Shown here piece after piece: positions 11,301 through 21,511 of a stretch of 64,000 nucleotides of DNA. The DNA is from Lumbricus rubellus (lineage: Eukaryota > Annelida > Clitellata > Crassiclitellata > Lumbricidae): assembly GCA_945859605.1 (NCBI GenBank), contig OX243827.1:28562941-28626940 (forward strand), written 5' to 3'. How positions within the stretch are numbered: position 1 is the first letter of the stretch; each line of letters opens with the position of its first letter. A program made the position numbers and the translations under genes. The notes beneath the pieces are model-generated. The model did no database searches and was not told the DNA's origin. It worked only from the letters and a program-made list of their open reading frames with translations.

Positions 11301-13662
11301 CTCCTTTTGTCGCTCGAGATATTCCTTTGGCAACATCTGTAATTTGCATGCATTGTCCTTAAATGGCGCTTTAATTTCACGGGTTTCATTGAATCCTGAT
11401 TAGACAGAGTTTGCACACGCATGACATAACGCAAGGAGGTTAATCATAATTTGTTCCGTCTGCAATGAAACCATAATGAAATATAGGCCTACTCTGGAAA
11501 GTGTGGATCATAGGCCTACCTGCGGATTTTTTATTTTTCTCACATTTGTCTTTGTTGTCAAAATCTTATGGTTTCGGATCAGTTTTGCTCTTTAGAAATT
11601 TATCCATGGTTATTAAGAACGTTGAAAATATTAGGCCTAATATTATATTTTTTAATGTAGCAGCAATTCCGTCTAGCAGCAATATATCGTCGCCTCAGAG
11701 TCATCTTCGCGTATGTGACTATAGAATATGAAGGCACATACGCGAAGATGACTCTGAGGCGACGATATGGCGTCTCTGTTGGTACGTCACAATTACACTA
11801 AAATAGCACAAGAAGGAACTATTAAATTCGTAAACGCAGGTTGTTACTAGACATCAGTAAGTAATAACCATAGATATCTCAGATGTTTTTATGGCTCAGT
11901 TGTTTCATAGCTCAGTTATTTTTTTTATATAGTTTTAGATGATAATGAAAACATTGCAAATGTACTATTTTTAAAATTGTTTTTCTGGACTTGCTTTGCG
12001 GACCCCTTGGCAACAAGCCGCGGACCCCCAGGAGTTTGAAAAGCCCTACTATAGTGTATAATTGCTTACCTGCGTATAATAGGACGAGGGGTGACATTCT
12101 TTTGCGGTTGTTAAAAGGAACAACTAAAAGTTTGTAACAGGAATCGTGATTCAGAAATAATCAAATAATAGGCGTCTATAAAATATATTAATTGTGACCG
12201 TTATAGCATTAACCCTCAGGCTACCAAGCTTTTTTGTAACACTGACTACCAAGGGGAGGGTGGTTACCACCCCCTGAATTTTGGGTTTGGTTTGAGATAT
12301 CATAACTTGTAATACATCCATGGATTCAGCATTCATTTCTGCACAACGTGATATATTTGGTTGAAAATATATGAAAGTACCTCTAAATTATGAATTTTTT
12401 CTGTAGGTACCCGTCGATTCCACAAAATGTATACTTTTGCATAAGCAAAATATTAAATTCTGTGTGTTTTTGTCATAATTTATTTATACAAGAATAGTTT
12501 ACATATAGTAAAGTCTAGTGTCCAACTATAAAAACTAACAATAAGTCTGTTTTAGTTACAATAAAAAGGAGAAAAAACATGTAATAGCATAGCCTACCTA
12601 TGAAAATAAAACACCGTTATATACATTTTAATTTATTTTTATCACTTCCGGTTGTCAAAAGACAACTCAATGAGCATGAAAATGTAGCCCCACATACCCT
12701 CTATAGAATGGTATACATGTAATTTATGTCTCTTCATATTAAATTATTTTAGCTCAATCTGTGTCCCAATGAACCTTCTACAGCTACGGTACCTAAAACA
12801 TAAATTCCAAACAAAACACGTTTGATTTGGGAAAAACCTAGTGGGGGGTGGATGCCACCCCCCTTGGTAGCCCGAGGGTTAACTTGTTTAGTATGGATTT
12901 CGCTGAAAAATGGATAACGCTATAGCCTACAACTGAAGTTAGAAAAGCAGTGTCTTTCTTTGTTTTCACTTGAAGTTGAAGCTATGAAAATGGGTAATAA
13001 AAGCTCTTACAAGAGATGAGTGAAGATTAGCTTAGGCCTAAATTCGAGTGTATAGCCTATAGATTCTGTCGAATGCACAATGGCCTATCATCTCAACACC
13101 ATTTTCTCAAATCGGCGATTTAAGTTCATACCAAAATAAGGTGAAAACAAAGTGCCTTTTAATTGCCCAATAATAAAACAGCAGGCCTAACTGAGTTTGA
13201 GTTTTGCAGCTACTAATCCTCCCAAAAGATTTGCGTTCGGCAATGGCCTGAAAAGTCTGACGATCAGAGACGTTTGTCGAGACTGCGTCGACCGAGAGAG
13301 TAAAACGGATCTGATGGTTATTCAATGCAATGCAAGCAACGTTCACGGATTCGCATTTGCCCAGGGATATCTAAACGTTCTCAGTAAGTCATGGTTATAA
13401 TATTATGCTGACTATTTAAATACCTGTGTTAGCATTTATATAATTATGAGACGGAAAATGATTGATTTTCTAGCTATTGTAAATAAAGACCTGGGTTTGT
13501 AGTTATATTTGAAGTGGAAAATTAGTGTTGGAGCTTAAGGCTATTAGCCTATTGGGCAGTTTTAACGATCATAGAGCTAAATGCTTCAGCTTGGCGGTTA
13601 GCCTATGCTGCGTTTATTCGTGGGAGAATGACAGTAATAATAATGATAATGATGATAATAAC

Positions 13663-13729
<67 letters not shown>

Positions 13730-13860
13730 GTAATAATATTTTATTCTGTCTTCGGACTATTTTTGTATCGCCTGTGGGATCATATCTACCTCGGGTATAT
13801 TTGTATATATTATTAATTATTGCTGTTAGACTATTATTACTACTACTTCTACTACTACTT

Positions 13861-13942
<82 letters not shown>

Positions 13943-15705
13943 TACTATTACTATTATTAATATTATTATTTTTATTATTACTATCGTTTTTATAATTAAT
14001 TATTGTTTTTGTTGCCATTATTCAATCAATAAATCATTCAATCGGTCAAAATTTACATAGGCCTAGTAACCCTTCAAGATTTCTACTAAGAGGTTTCCCT
14101 GGCCCATTTCAAGAAAAAAAATGCAATCGTCAATAGTTGGTAAAGCTGAGAACGATTTGGGAGGTGTCGCATAGTCAAGGAAAGCCCGTTCCAAGATGTT
14201 GGACCGAAAACAGAAAAGGAACGGCTATGCATTGTCGCAGAAAGGGCAAAAGGCAGGGCTGTTTTAAAAACATTTTTAGAAGTTCACAATTCTTTCTTTT
14301 CCTTCCCATGCATCATCCATGGTGAATTACTTCCAATCAGAGGACAATGACCATTTTTTGCTAGTTTAAACTGTACAGAAGTGCTTTTACAACTGCACAA
14401 ATCCATTTAAAACTGCACATTTTGTGTACAACTGCACGTTAAAAAAGTCCTGGCAAAGAGACCATCAGAACCCCTGGAAACCTGAGCGCAGTGCGCGGCG
14501 GCCTGTGCAATTGGAAAGGAGAGGAAAACTACACAGATAAAAAGCTGCCCAGCATGATAAGAGCCTAACCGCGGCAAAGACGCAATGGTGATTGAGATGC
14601 GTTGTGGGAAAGGAAGCCAGTGCAAGATCTCACGCATATAGGCCTACTGAGGTGTGCCGTCGGATTTGGTGAAAACGTCCTTTATTATAAGTAGTATAAT
14701 TATTATTATCATCATCATAATCATCATCATCATCATCATCATCATCAACATCGTCGTAGTGGTCGTCATTATCATCATCAACATCATCATCGCCATCACC
14801 ATTATATGATTAACTATCCGGTACTACTCAAAGTATATAATTTTTATTCTGTTGATTTCTGTTTCTCAGTGAAGACAAAAGTGAGTATTCGAGCTCCCAC
14901 AAAAGTGTCCACTGATTTCCAAGAGGAAAAGAAGTTCATCTTTCAGTGTCATGTAACTTCTGACCCCGACAGACCTGCAACTGTGCGATGGTACAATGCA
15001 GAACCGCTCTATTCCTTAGTTCGTGACGAGCCACCTTACGTCAGAGTCACGAACGACTCCTTGATTATATCGATTGATCCGGAATGCTCTGCGCATTGTG
15101 CCAAATACCTGGGAGAATACAAATGCGTTGGTGACAACGGATACAGCCAGGATAATCAGACGATAACTCTTGCTTACCAGCCCCCAACAGGTTTGAGCAT
15201 TGCATGTCAATGTTTTTATTCCAAATGTCATGCACTTATTTCACATAATTAAACATTTTTTAACGGATTATTGAAGTTTATGGTGAAGTTCGAACACTTG
15301 CATTCATAAGAAAAGAATAAGCAGTTCGTTATCGTGTTGTAATTTATCTAATAATAGGTAGGCCTATAGCCTATAGGTGTAGGCCTATGCGTTGAACTTT
15401 GATGTTAGAATTGTGAAATAAAATTTTATCGGCAAATGAGACGAGATACTCCTTTTTTAAATCACTATTTAAAGCCGTGTTTTTGATATTATTAGCCTAA
15501 TAATTGGGTATACATGTATAATATTATGTTCGTTTCAGAGTTACCTGCGCATAAAGAAGAGTCGTGGGCTGTGTGGAAGATTATTCTAGTACTCGGGGCT
15601 ATTTGCATGGTTCTGCTGCTTGTCGGAATTTTTCTTAAGTTCCGTTTGAAGCAAAGTTTCTGTTGTAAGCAAACAATGCCATTTGCATTCATTAGAACAT
15701 TGTAG
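5357..15705 (+). CDS. Ig receptor gene 1 (five Ig-like domains, membrane anchor, truncated tail)
   Basis: Predicted exons: 5357-5461 (ATG 5395), 6686-6797, 7344-7714, 8147-8275, 8443-8557, 9897-10081, 10840-10980, 13210-13383, 14870-15190 and 15539-15664. Frames join in intron phases 1,2,1,1,2,1,1,1,1, the same as genes 2 and 3. Residues 1-19 are a signal peptide (MKDLFILLLATCSLHTIST). Ig1 starts RLPPTI and ends at the YQC/NQYGTALS strand; Ig2 has ERMQFADNGDLHFAYAL; Ig3 ends ECSCTGSNTHG; Ig4 ends IQCNASNVHGFAFAQGYLNV; a fifth Ig precedes the membrane exon. Ig1-4 resemble L1CAM/neuroglian and hemolin (family knowledge); fibronectin III domains are absent. Intron 1 uses a GC donor. Reading past exon 10 adds 13 residues to a stop at 15703-15705, giving 593 residues. 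The usual tail exon is broken, so this may be a short-tail form or a dying copy. Function as a cell-surface recognition receptor is inferred. Confidence 0.8.
5605..6545 (-). mobile_element. RTE-like LINE 3' fragment in intron 1 of gene 1
   Basis: On the minus strand the translation gives an FADDIELSE catalytic-box remnant (about 6450), VGKTKIKVFG (about 6380), EFAYLGGLL (about 6290), and the tail RRRRPNREWIDDIREWCKQD ending near 5626. Frames are broken by stops. The 3' end is a CATCAT-rich run near 5615. It is 5'-truncated and non-functional. Confidence 0.7.
6870..7110 (+). mobile_element. RTE-like LINE 3' tail fragment in intron 2 of gene 1
   Basis: Plus-strand translation shows GRRGSPSREWTDDIEV followed by a degenerate tail ending near a GTGATGATAATGA run. 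This is the same conserved C-terminal motif (GRPxREWxDDI) as the other RTE fragments in the window. Only about 240 bp survives. Confidence 0.5.
9532..9628. repeat. Imperfect hairpin in intron 5 of gene 1
   Basis: CGCAGCATTTTCCGT at 9532 pairs with the reverse-complementary ACGGAAAATGCTGCG ending at 9628, with further pairing inward through ACAGACAA/TTGTCTGT. The arms of about 41 bp differ by small indels. It may be a decayed MITE. Gene 2 has no evident counterpart. Confidence 0.6.
11072..12048. mobile_element. Non-autonomous hAT (Charlie-like) element with internal hairpin
   Basis: The element begins CAGGGGTTTTCAAACTTTTT and ends with the inverted form GGAGTTTGAAAAGCCCTA, the usual hAT-Charlie terminal pattern. 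It is flanked by exact 8-bp duplications CTATAGTG at 11064-11071 and 12049-12056. It contains no transposase. Inside are perfect 34-bp inverted arms at 11684-11717 and 11735-11768. The corresponding intron of gene 2 has the unoccupied site (GGATCTATTGTATACAG, about 36853), so this insertion followed the gene duplication. Confidence 0.88.
12209..12882. mobile_element. piggyBac-type MITE
   Basis: It is bounded by TTAA at 12209-12212 and 12879-12882, with inverted ends CCCTCAGGCTACCAAG and CTTGGTAGCCCGAGGG (one mismatch). Subterminal GGTTACCACCCCC and GGATGCCACCCCCC blocks are also inverted. TTAA duplication and CCC...GGG ends are diagnostic of piggyBac transposition. No ORF of note lies within. 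It interrupts intron 7 of gene 1; gene 2 lacks it. Confidence 0.85.
13640..13975 (+). repeat. (AAT)n and (TAC)n microsatellites, intron 8 of gene 1
   Basis: A near-perfect AAT run spans about 13664-13739 and a TAC run spans about 13828-13960, separated by unique sequence. The equivalent intron of gene 2 (37850-39080) is likewise filled with triplet repeats, so the expansion is partly ancestral. Poly-Asn and poly-Leu frames here are not genes. Confidence 0.9.
14130..14660. repeat. Intron 8 repeat shared with gene 2, carrying an insertion
   Basis: AGTTGGTAAAGCT (about 14135), AAGCCCGTTC (about 14182), the downstream GCAGAAAGGGCAAAA and the block ending GCGTGCCGTCGGATTTGGTG match 39215-39550 in gene 2. 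Gene 1 has about 200 extra bases (roughly 14262-14465) in the middle. I do not recognise the repeat family. Confidence 0.55.
14690..14805 (+). repeat. (ATC)n microsatellite ahead of exon 9 of gene 1
   Basis: An imperfect ATC/CAT repeat lies just before the Ig5 exon. Gene 2 has the same type of repeat at 39588-39700, in the same place. Confidence 0.85.
15539..15664 (+). CDS. Transmembrane exon (exon 10) of gene 1
   Basis: An acceptor TTTCAG and a donor GTAAGC bound a 126-base exon. It encodes a short acidic juxtamembrane stretch, then a helix beginning WKIILVLGAICMVLLLVGIF and a basic stop-transfer segment KFRLK. The same exon, with the same length or 3 bases fewer, exists in genes 2 and 3. 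The single helix after a signal peptide predicts a type I membrane protein. Confidence 0.85.
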
Positions 15706-16229
15706 ACCTACTGGTGATGGTATGGTCGCATGCATGTCTTGAGCCATTTCTCTATTGCGCCTAAAATGTGTTTTCGATTAATTATTCGACATTTTAGAAA
15801 GAAATTATGTTTATTATAATCTAAATTTTAATTGAAACCCTATAACGCATGGGAGATTCATTAGATAGTTATGTTGCCTTCAAAGATGATCATCCATTAA
15901 AGAACACAGAGGATTAATCAACTAGACAGTAGACACCCTACAAGAACGCTGACTTCGAGAGAGCGTGGCTGTTCTCATAACCGATAATACCCAACCGATT
16001 ACATATTATTTTACCGAGTAGTCTCAAAATGTAGCCTAAGAGAAAACGATAATTATAATTGGTAATCACTTAATAATCCAGTTGGCTGACTCTTGTTTAT
16101 TTTGTCTGTTCTATTCTCTCCGGCCTTCTCTCCCGTTGTTCCTGTTATTTTCTCTATGTCCCTCTCTTCATTTCAAAACCTCTCAGGATCGATGCTGTAC
16201 AGCGCCATTATGACCGAGAGCTATGTGTT

Positions 16230-16640
16230 TTAAATTCGAAAGAAATGAACGAATATTTGGAGCCTAGAGATTTGAAACAATGATGGATTGGGTTTCAAAA
16301 GAAGCTAGCCGAAATGTGGGACTTGGTCCAAAAGAAGTGAGAGAATACAAGGGTCTGAGTCCAAAAACATAGATCTGAGTCCCAAATCATTGATCTCGGT
16401 CCGAAAGATGTGATTCAAAACAACCCGAATCTAGATCCAAAAGAAGTAATCCAAAACAAGGATCCCTCTGCGAAAGAATTGAACAAAAGCATTGGTCTGG
16501 GTTCAAAGGAAGTCAAGCAAAGATTCGAATTGGGACCGAAAGAAACGGACTCCCACTTGAGCATGACTACTAAAGATGCTCGGATCCGGTTACAAAAACC
16601 TGAATCTATGATTGCACGTGAGTCAGAGAGATGTCTCTTC
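16230..16640 (+). pseudogene. Broken cytoplasmic-tail exon of gene 1
   Basis: The DNA matches the 3' part of exon 11 of gene 2 (from about 41689): both read NSKEMNEYLEP and then repeats such as LGPKEV. Relative to gene 2 about 630 bases are missing, from intron position about 41057 to exon position about 41688. This removed the splice acceptor, the membrane-proximal basic segment and the ITIM-like tyrosine. What remains has stops and frameshifts (for example at 16279). The junction lies at about 16225-16231. The remnant cannot be spliced in as in the paralogs. Confidence 0.8.
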
Positions 16641-16724
16641 TGGATTCAACTTACCAATTAATCCGGATCCTGTCTGTCCACCAGCATTTACAAACTTATA
16701 TAAAAGAAGGCTGTGTCGTTCTCA

Positions 16725-16801
16725 CAGTGGCGTAGCCAGGAATTTCTTATGTGGGGTTTATGGATTTTGACCCCCGAAACCACCCTTGCCTACGCCACTC
16801 C
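16725..16801. mobile_element. Very short hAT-like MITE downstream of gene 1
   Basis: CAGTGGCGTAGCCAGGAATT and CCTTGCCTACGCCACT form the inverted ends, as in the copy at 4987. Flanks CGTTCTCA and CATTCTCA look like an 8-bp target duplication with one change. Gene 2 shows the empty site CGTTCTCAAGATC near 42177. Confidence 0.75.
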
Positions 16802-17099
16802 ATTCTCAAGAACAAAACAGTCGTGTTTCTTTTCATTACTAGGATGTCATATAAAAATTTCGTAATCCAATATAATGACCTTTACTTGACTTTGATTCAT
16901 GCAAATTTTACAAAAATGATAGAAATGTTTATTACTAGCGATGATTATACGATGGCTACTCAAGTTTAATTGTGTACTTGTACCCTATGACTACATTGAT
17001 GTTAGGCCTAATTATATCGTTGATGTGTTCTAGCTCAAATATGTTACGTTAAAGCGATAGCTATGCTGTTACGCCTATTTGAATGACAGTTAAGTTTCG

Positions 17100-19495
17100 A
17101 ATTATAGACCAATGTGAATGGAAAGATCCGAAGGACTAGTAGAACTAATCGAAGTTAATGCTCCCTTATCTGTCTTGGTCATTTGGGTTTGAAAAATAAA
17201 ATCATAGATCTGGATCTGAAGACGTGAATTCCCAGTTGCAAGCAGGTTGAAATGAAGTCTCACATTGGACCCAAACATCCCACTGACTCCAAACAGCATC
17301 TTTTCACGGACTCTATTATTTTCAAAAAATGTGTTCATAACTATGCTTTAATTTTCACCTACAGACTGAGGATCGTATCTGAACACTTAGAAAGCACCTC
17401 TCTCAGTATGAACTATTCGGCCCAGAAACCCCGTGTGAAGAGAAACGCCTTCAGACAGCAAGAAGACGAAAAGGAAACCCGAGACATAAGCTTAATCCGC
17501 AGGTGAGGGTCGGCCATTTCAAGTGGAGGGCCCACAGCAACAGACGCCCAATGTTAGGCTAAATCAGTCCATATCCGATGTGTACCAATGTGAAATTTAT
17601 AATTTCTTTTGATCTTTCGTCAGTCATTGTTTGAAATGTATCACAATCAAGATTATAAGTTTGCGGATAGTAGCCATTCGAGTTTCATTCTCTAATCGCA
17701 ACATTTGAAAAGACCCATGTAGCCTACAGTAACTGTTGTTTAAAGTAGTCCAATCAACGTGTTCTAGCGGAAATATTATGTTCAAGCCACTGTATTGGAC
17801 CGAAACATATAGGGCCTACTAAGAATTTATTACTGTCAGGAAAATGGTCTCATTAAGTTTATGATCAATAGGCCTACCATGGTTCAAGATAAGTGTTTGG
17901 CTCTCACCAATCCGATATTATTATTATTAAAATTATTATTAAATAAATTTATAACGCGCGTAAGGTCACACCGAAATGAGAATCTGAGGATAAACACCGA
18001 AATGAGAATATGAGGATAGCCTGTTTCGATTGATTTATTTGGATATTCTGCTGTTTCAGCCTGTTTCTTTTCAAAGTAAAGTAGTGAAGAATAAAGTAGG
18101 CCTACTGCGAAAGAAAAGAGCCGAAAGAGCTTATGACCATCACCATTATTTAAGGTTAGGGTTCGGGTGTGTCTTTCGCATAAGCGGCAACCGGATTGGT
18201 CTACTTCGCGTTGTAATAATTTTTGGCCAAATTGCTTCTCTACAGCCCTTCTAGCCTACATGACGAAGCTCCGGCAATCGGCTGCGTTTTGTTTTGAATA
18301 TTTGTTCTAGAATTTTTTGTTGAAATATAAAATAATTAGAAGAACAAATAATGGAATTGCAACATATTAACCTTCATCATACCAACATAATTATTTGCCG
18401 CTGTACGTTATAACATGCTTGCATAATGTGAGTACAAAAAACTCTGAATTCTTATTATTGTATGATGTAAACTTCAAAATGCCTTAAATGGCCCGTTATG
18501 TCCCGGTCTCCTCTACTCTCGATTGATATTGTTTGTTGTTATTTTTTCTCCAACGCACGACAACCAATAGGGATACCTTTTTGAAATATTTAGTATTTAG
18601 CCTCTCATAAAATGATTAAAGCCATATAATATTGCAGTTTCGGTACGTGGGCCTATCTATAGCCAGTTTGCAAGCTTAGGCTACTTGCCTGCTTACTGTA
18701 CCTGTATATTACCGGTATTATAGGCCTGCGTGTAATATCCTGTTCACGATAGTCTGCATATTATCTGTCTAATTGAATGCTTCGCAGGCAATTAGCGGAT
18801 TAAATTGCAAAGATTTTCACCGTTCGTAGGTATTATTAGTTTGTTGCTCAGTTGCAATTAGGCTTACAGATGTTAAACTTGGATACGGGCAATATCTGGA
18901 AATACTCAAAATAATGACAATTTAAAGAGTTCATTCTGTTTATAAGGTAAAGAGCTAGCCTACATGCATATGTATGTAACTTAGTAGCTTTCATGTGTCC
19001 TGTGTCTAAGCGCATAACATCCGCATTCGTGTCCCGTGATGAACATCACAATGACACTCTTTTAGACTACAAACGTTTTTAATCGAAAACTTGAACTTCT
19101 GTAACCAATAAATTGTGGACAATCAGAGTTCTTGGTGACTCTCGAGTAAGACCACCATTTATATTTCTACGAACAACATACATAAGTCAAACAGAAAATA
19201 AATACTGAAATGACAGTTGTGCTAACTTTTAGTAAATAACCCTAAATGAAGCAGGAAGTTAAACTTCCTTTTCCAAAAGTCATTTATTTAGTCAATATTT
19301 CCGTCAAACCCTGGACCAAATTTAGTATCGGCGTATTATTATAATTAGCAAACACTATAATTTTTTCGTTTTGTTCCTCCAACTTCCGTGTGTTTCAAAT
19401 ATTTATAACTGAAACCAACAGTTAGAACGTTTTTAATTAGCTATCCAATTTCATATTGAATCAAAAATAATATTAGCATGCATTAGGCGATCACG
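17100..19495. other. Spacer 3' of gene 1, no gene recognised
   Basis: A possible ORF at 17252-17506 has no recognisable domain. Two blocks are repeated elsewhere: 18418-18510 resembles 4609-4700 (shared AATGTGAGTACAAAAAA), and 18550-18770 resembles 810-1000 (shared GACAACCAA, AGGGATA, ATATTACCGGT). The rest is AT-rich and unassigned. Confidence 0.5.
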
Positions 19496-19499
19496 ACTC

Positions 19500-19970
19500 A
19501 ACTATCACTCTGTTTATGTCTCTCGTCTTGACTACTGCAGCACCCATTAGGTGGTCTTACGGCGACTCGCGTTTGGTGTCTGTATCGGGACTTAAGCCCA
19601 GCGACACGCCTTGTTGGTAGCATCCCAAGATTCGGCCACGTCACTGAATGTATGTGGGATGTCTCGCATAAGCTCTCTTTCAACAGAGGATCGCTTTCGT
19701 GGCTTGACGCTGTCTCGCGGGTATAGCTCTGTCTATTGACAGTTTTGGCTACACCATAAGCTCCAGCGCCGTGTCACTCACCACTCGCAGACTGAGTGTC
19801 TTGTCCCTCTGTCACTTCTGTTATGCAGCGCCGTGTCTTTTCGGTCGTTGGCCCTGAAGTCTGAATGGGCTCCCTGTTGAACTACGTCGAATGCCCTGCG
19901 CCCTTGAGACCATGTTCTACGCTACTCTTAAGACTGTTCTCTTTAGCCTGGGTTGAGTCTGGAGCGCTAA
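19500..19970 (+). mobile_element. LINE reverse-transcriptase C-terminal relic
   Basis: Broken frames read YVSRLDYCSTH (about 19515) and SLTTRRLSVLSLCHFCYA (about 19775). These are the SRLDYC and SLxxRRxxxLSLF signatures found after the palm domain in CR1/Jockey-group LINEs. It is separated from, and in the wrong order for, the next LINE piece, so it is a different copy. Heavily decayed. Confidence 0.5.
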
Positions 19971-21295
19971 TTAATAATTAACCTAATACTCTACAGGAAG
20001 TCTCGCGAATGACCACCATCGCTCCTTTAACCCTCAGATTACCAGAATTGTTTTGATACACTGAGTACCAGTGGGGTCAAAAATGACCCCAACACAATTT
20101 TTTCAATAAATTCTTTGTTTTTTGCTTTTTTATTAATTGCTAAAAAACAAATAGTAGTAAAGCAACATTTTTAGGCTGTTGAAATTAATTAAATTTTTCA
20201 TAGTTATAGGTATGTTTTAGTGTTCAAAGTGTTCGAGTGTTCAATGTTGAAAACTAACATAGAAAATATCCTGTCATTGCAGCTACAGTTTGCAGTTCAT
20301 GCATGTATACTGGGCATGTTCTTTGCACACATTGCATGTACAGGTTGCACAGATTCTGGCCTTTTACCCTTTCCCCTTGGACAAATGGAACATCGTGCAC
20401 GTTTCTTCGACAGGGTTGAAGGCGACATCTTGATCAGCCGTTGTACTGCATCACCATTGCTGTTCCCTTCCGAGCTGCAGGAGAAAAACTCGTCTTATGT
20501 GCGTTGTCTGCGCATGCCACTGCTTTCTGTTCCTTCGAATAGTGCCCAGAAGAGTCATTTGTTTCTCAGCCAGTTTTTGAGCAAGTCTGAAACTTGTAAA
20601 GAAGTTTTCTGTGGTGACATGTCGTCCAGAACCAGCCATAATTCGTGTTGGGTCGAGCACAACAGGGTCTCCTTGGTTCCGTTCCATTTCCTGGCCTATA
20701 CTGTATATAAATTAGTATCTAATACAGATTTTCTTCAGATAATACTATAGAAAGGATTTATAAATTATAATTATGAATTATTTCAAAGAATACCATTGAA
20801 AGTATTCAAAAAAGCTATTGGGGTCAAAAACGACCCCACTGGTACTCAATGCTATAAAAGATTGCCAGCGCCCTCTGGTGATAAAAAAGAGAAATATTAA
20901 TAGATATTTCGATAGAGACTAGGTACATCTTGAAAGTCACAAATTAAAAAAAATTGCACAAACAGATTTTGCGCAGTGTACAGTCAAAGTTGGCTTGGGG
21001 TCATTTTTTACCCCACTGGTTGTCGCAGGGTTAATGTATGCCCCTCCAGCCTGGTGGGGTTACACTAGTAGGCCTACTGAGGAACGGGGACGGATTGAGC
21101 GGCTGCTGAGGAAGATGAAGCGCAGACAGTACCTACCGGTACAATCTCAATCCTCCAGTGCAGCAGAGATAGCAGAGGAATCTGATGAACACCTGTTTAA
21201 AGCAACACGTAGGCTTAATGACAAATTGCTTGTACTCTACCAATTAGTCCCCCACATCGCCCTTCCAGTGGCCATGAGCTTCGTCCTCGAGTTCA
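19971..21295 (+). mobile_element. LINE thumb-domain fragment split by a piggyBac element
   Basis: Joining sequence left of 20027 to sequence right of 21034 (keeping one TTAA) gives a frame through PLMYAPPAWWGYTS. It is followed by an arginine-rich helix (about 21090-21150) and FKATRRLNDKLLVLYQLVP (about 21195-21250). The YAxPAWWG motif is typical of the region after the reverse transcriptase palm in CR1/Jockey-like LINEs. Both ends are truncated. Confidence 0.55.
20027..21034 (-). mobile_element. piggyBac element with 5'-deleted transposase
   Basis: TTAA flanks lie at 20027-20030 and 21031-21034 and terminal CCCT/AGGG is present. Paired GGGGTCAAAAATGACCCC-like blocks sit near both ends (20073, 20820, 20998). 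Minus-strand translation of 20690-20451 reads SGRHVTTENFFTSFRLAQKL and TLLGTIRRNRKQW, the conserved VTxDNFFTS and GTxRxNRK segments of piggyBac transposase (DDE_Tnp_1_7). Further along, to about 20280, is a cysteine-rich end CSICPRGKGKR as in the C-terminal zinc finger. The N-terminal two thirds are missing. Confidence 0.85.
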
Positions 21296-21511
21296 TGGCT
21301 TCTCTCTCCCGGAAAAAATCATTGCAACTTTATCTCTAAGCTTAGAGTTCTTTGTAAGAACAGGAAAATATTTTTAACAGGTGATTTTAACGTGGATTTG
21401 CTGGAATATGGCAATCATAACCCTACCAACGAATTTATTGAAAGTATGTTGACCCACCACTTCTTCCCACTTATCCACAAACCTACTAGAATTACTCCCA
21501 CCTCGGCTACC

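Noticed and set aside
13525..14018. Long Asn-, Leu-, Ser- and Ile-rich ORFs on both strands
   Set aside because: They are translations of AAT and TAC microsatellites; the same artefact recurs at 37809-38411, 38751-39169, 55887-56240, 56497-56595 and 60351-60636.
17252..17506. Extra 3' coding exon of gene 1
   Set aside because: Splicing exon 10 to the acceptor-like AG at about 17365 gives an immediate stop, and no paralog coding exon corresponds.
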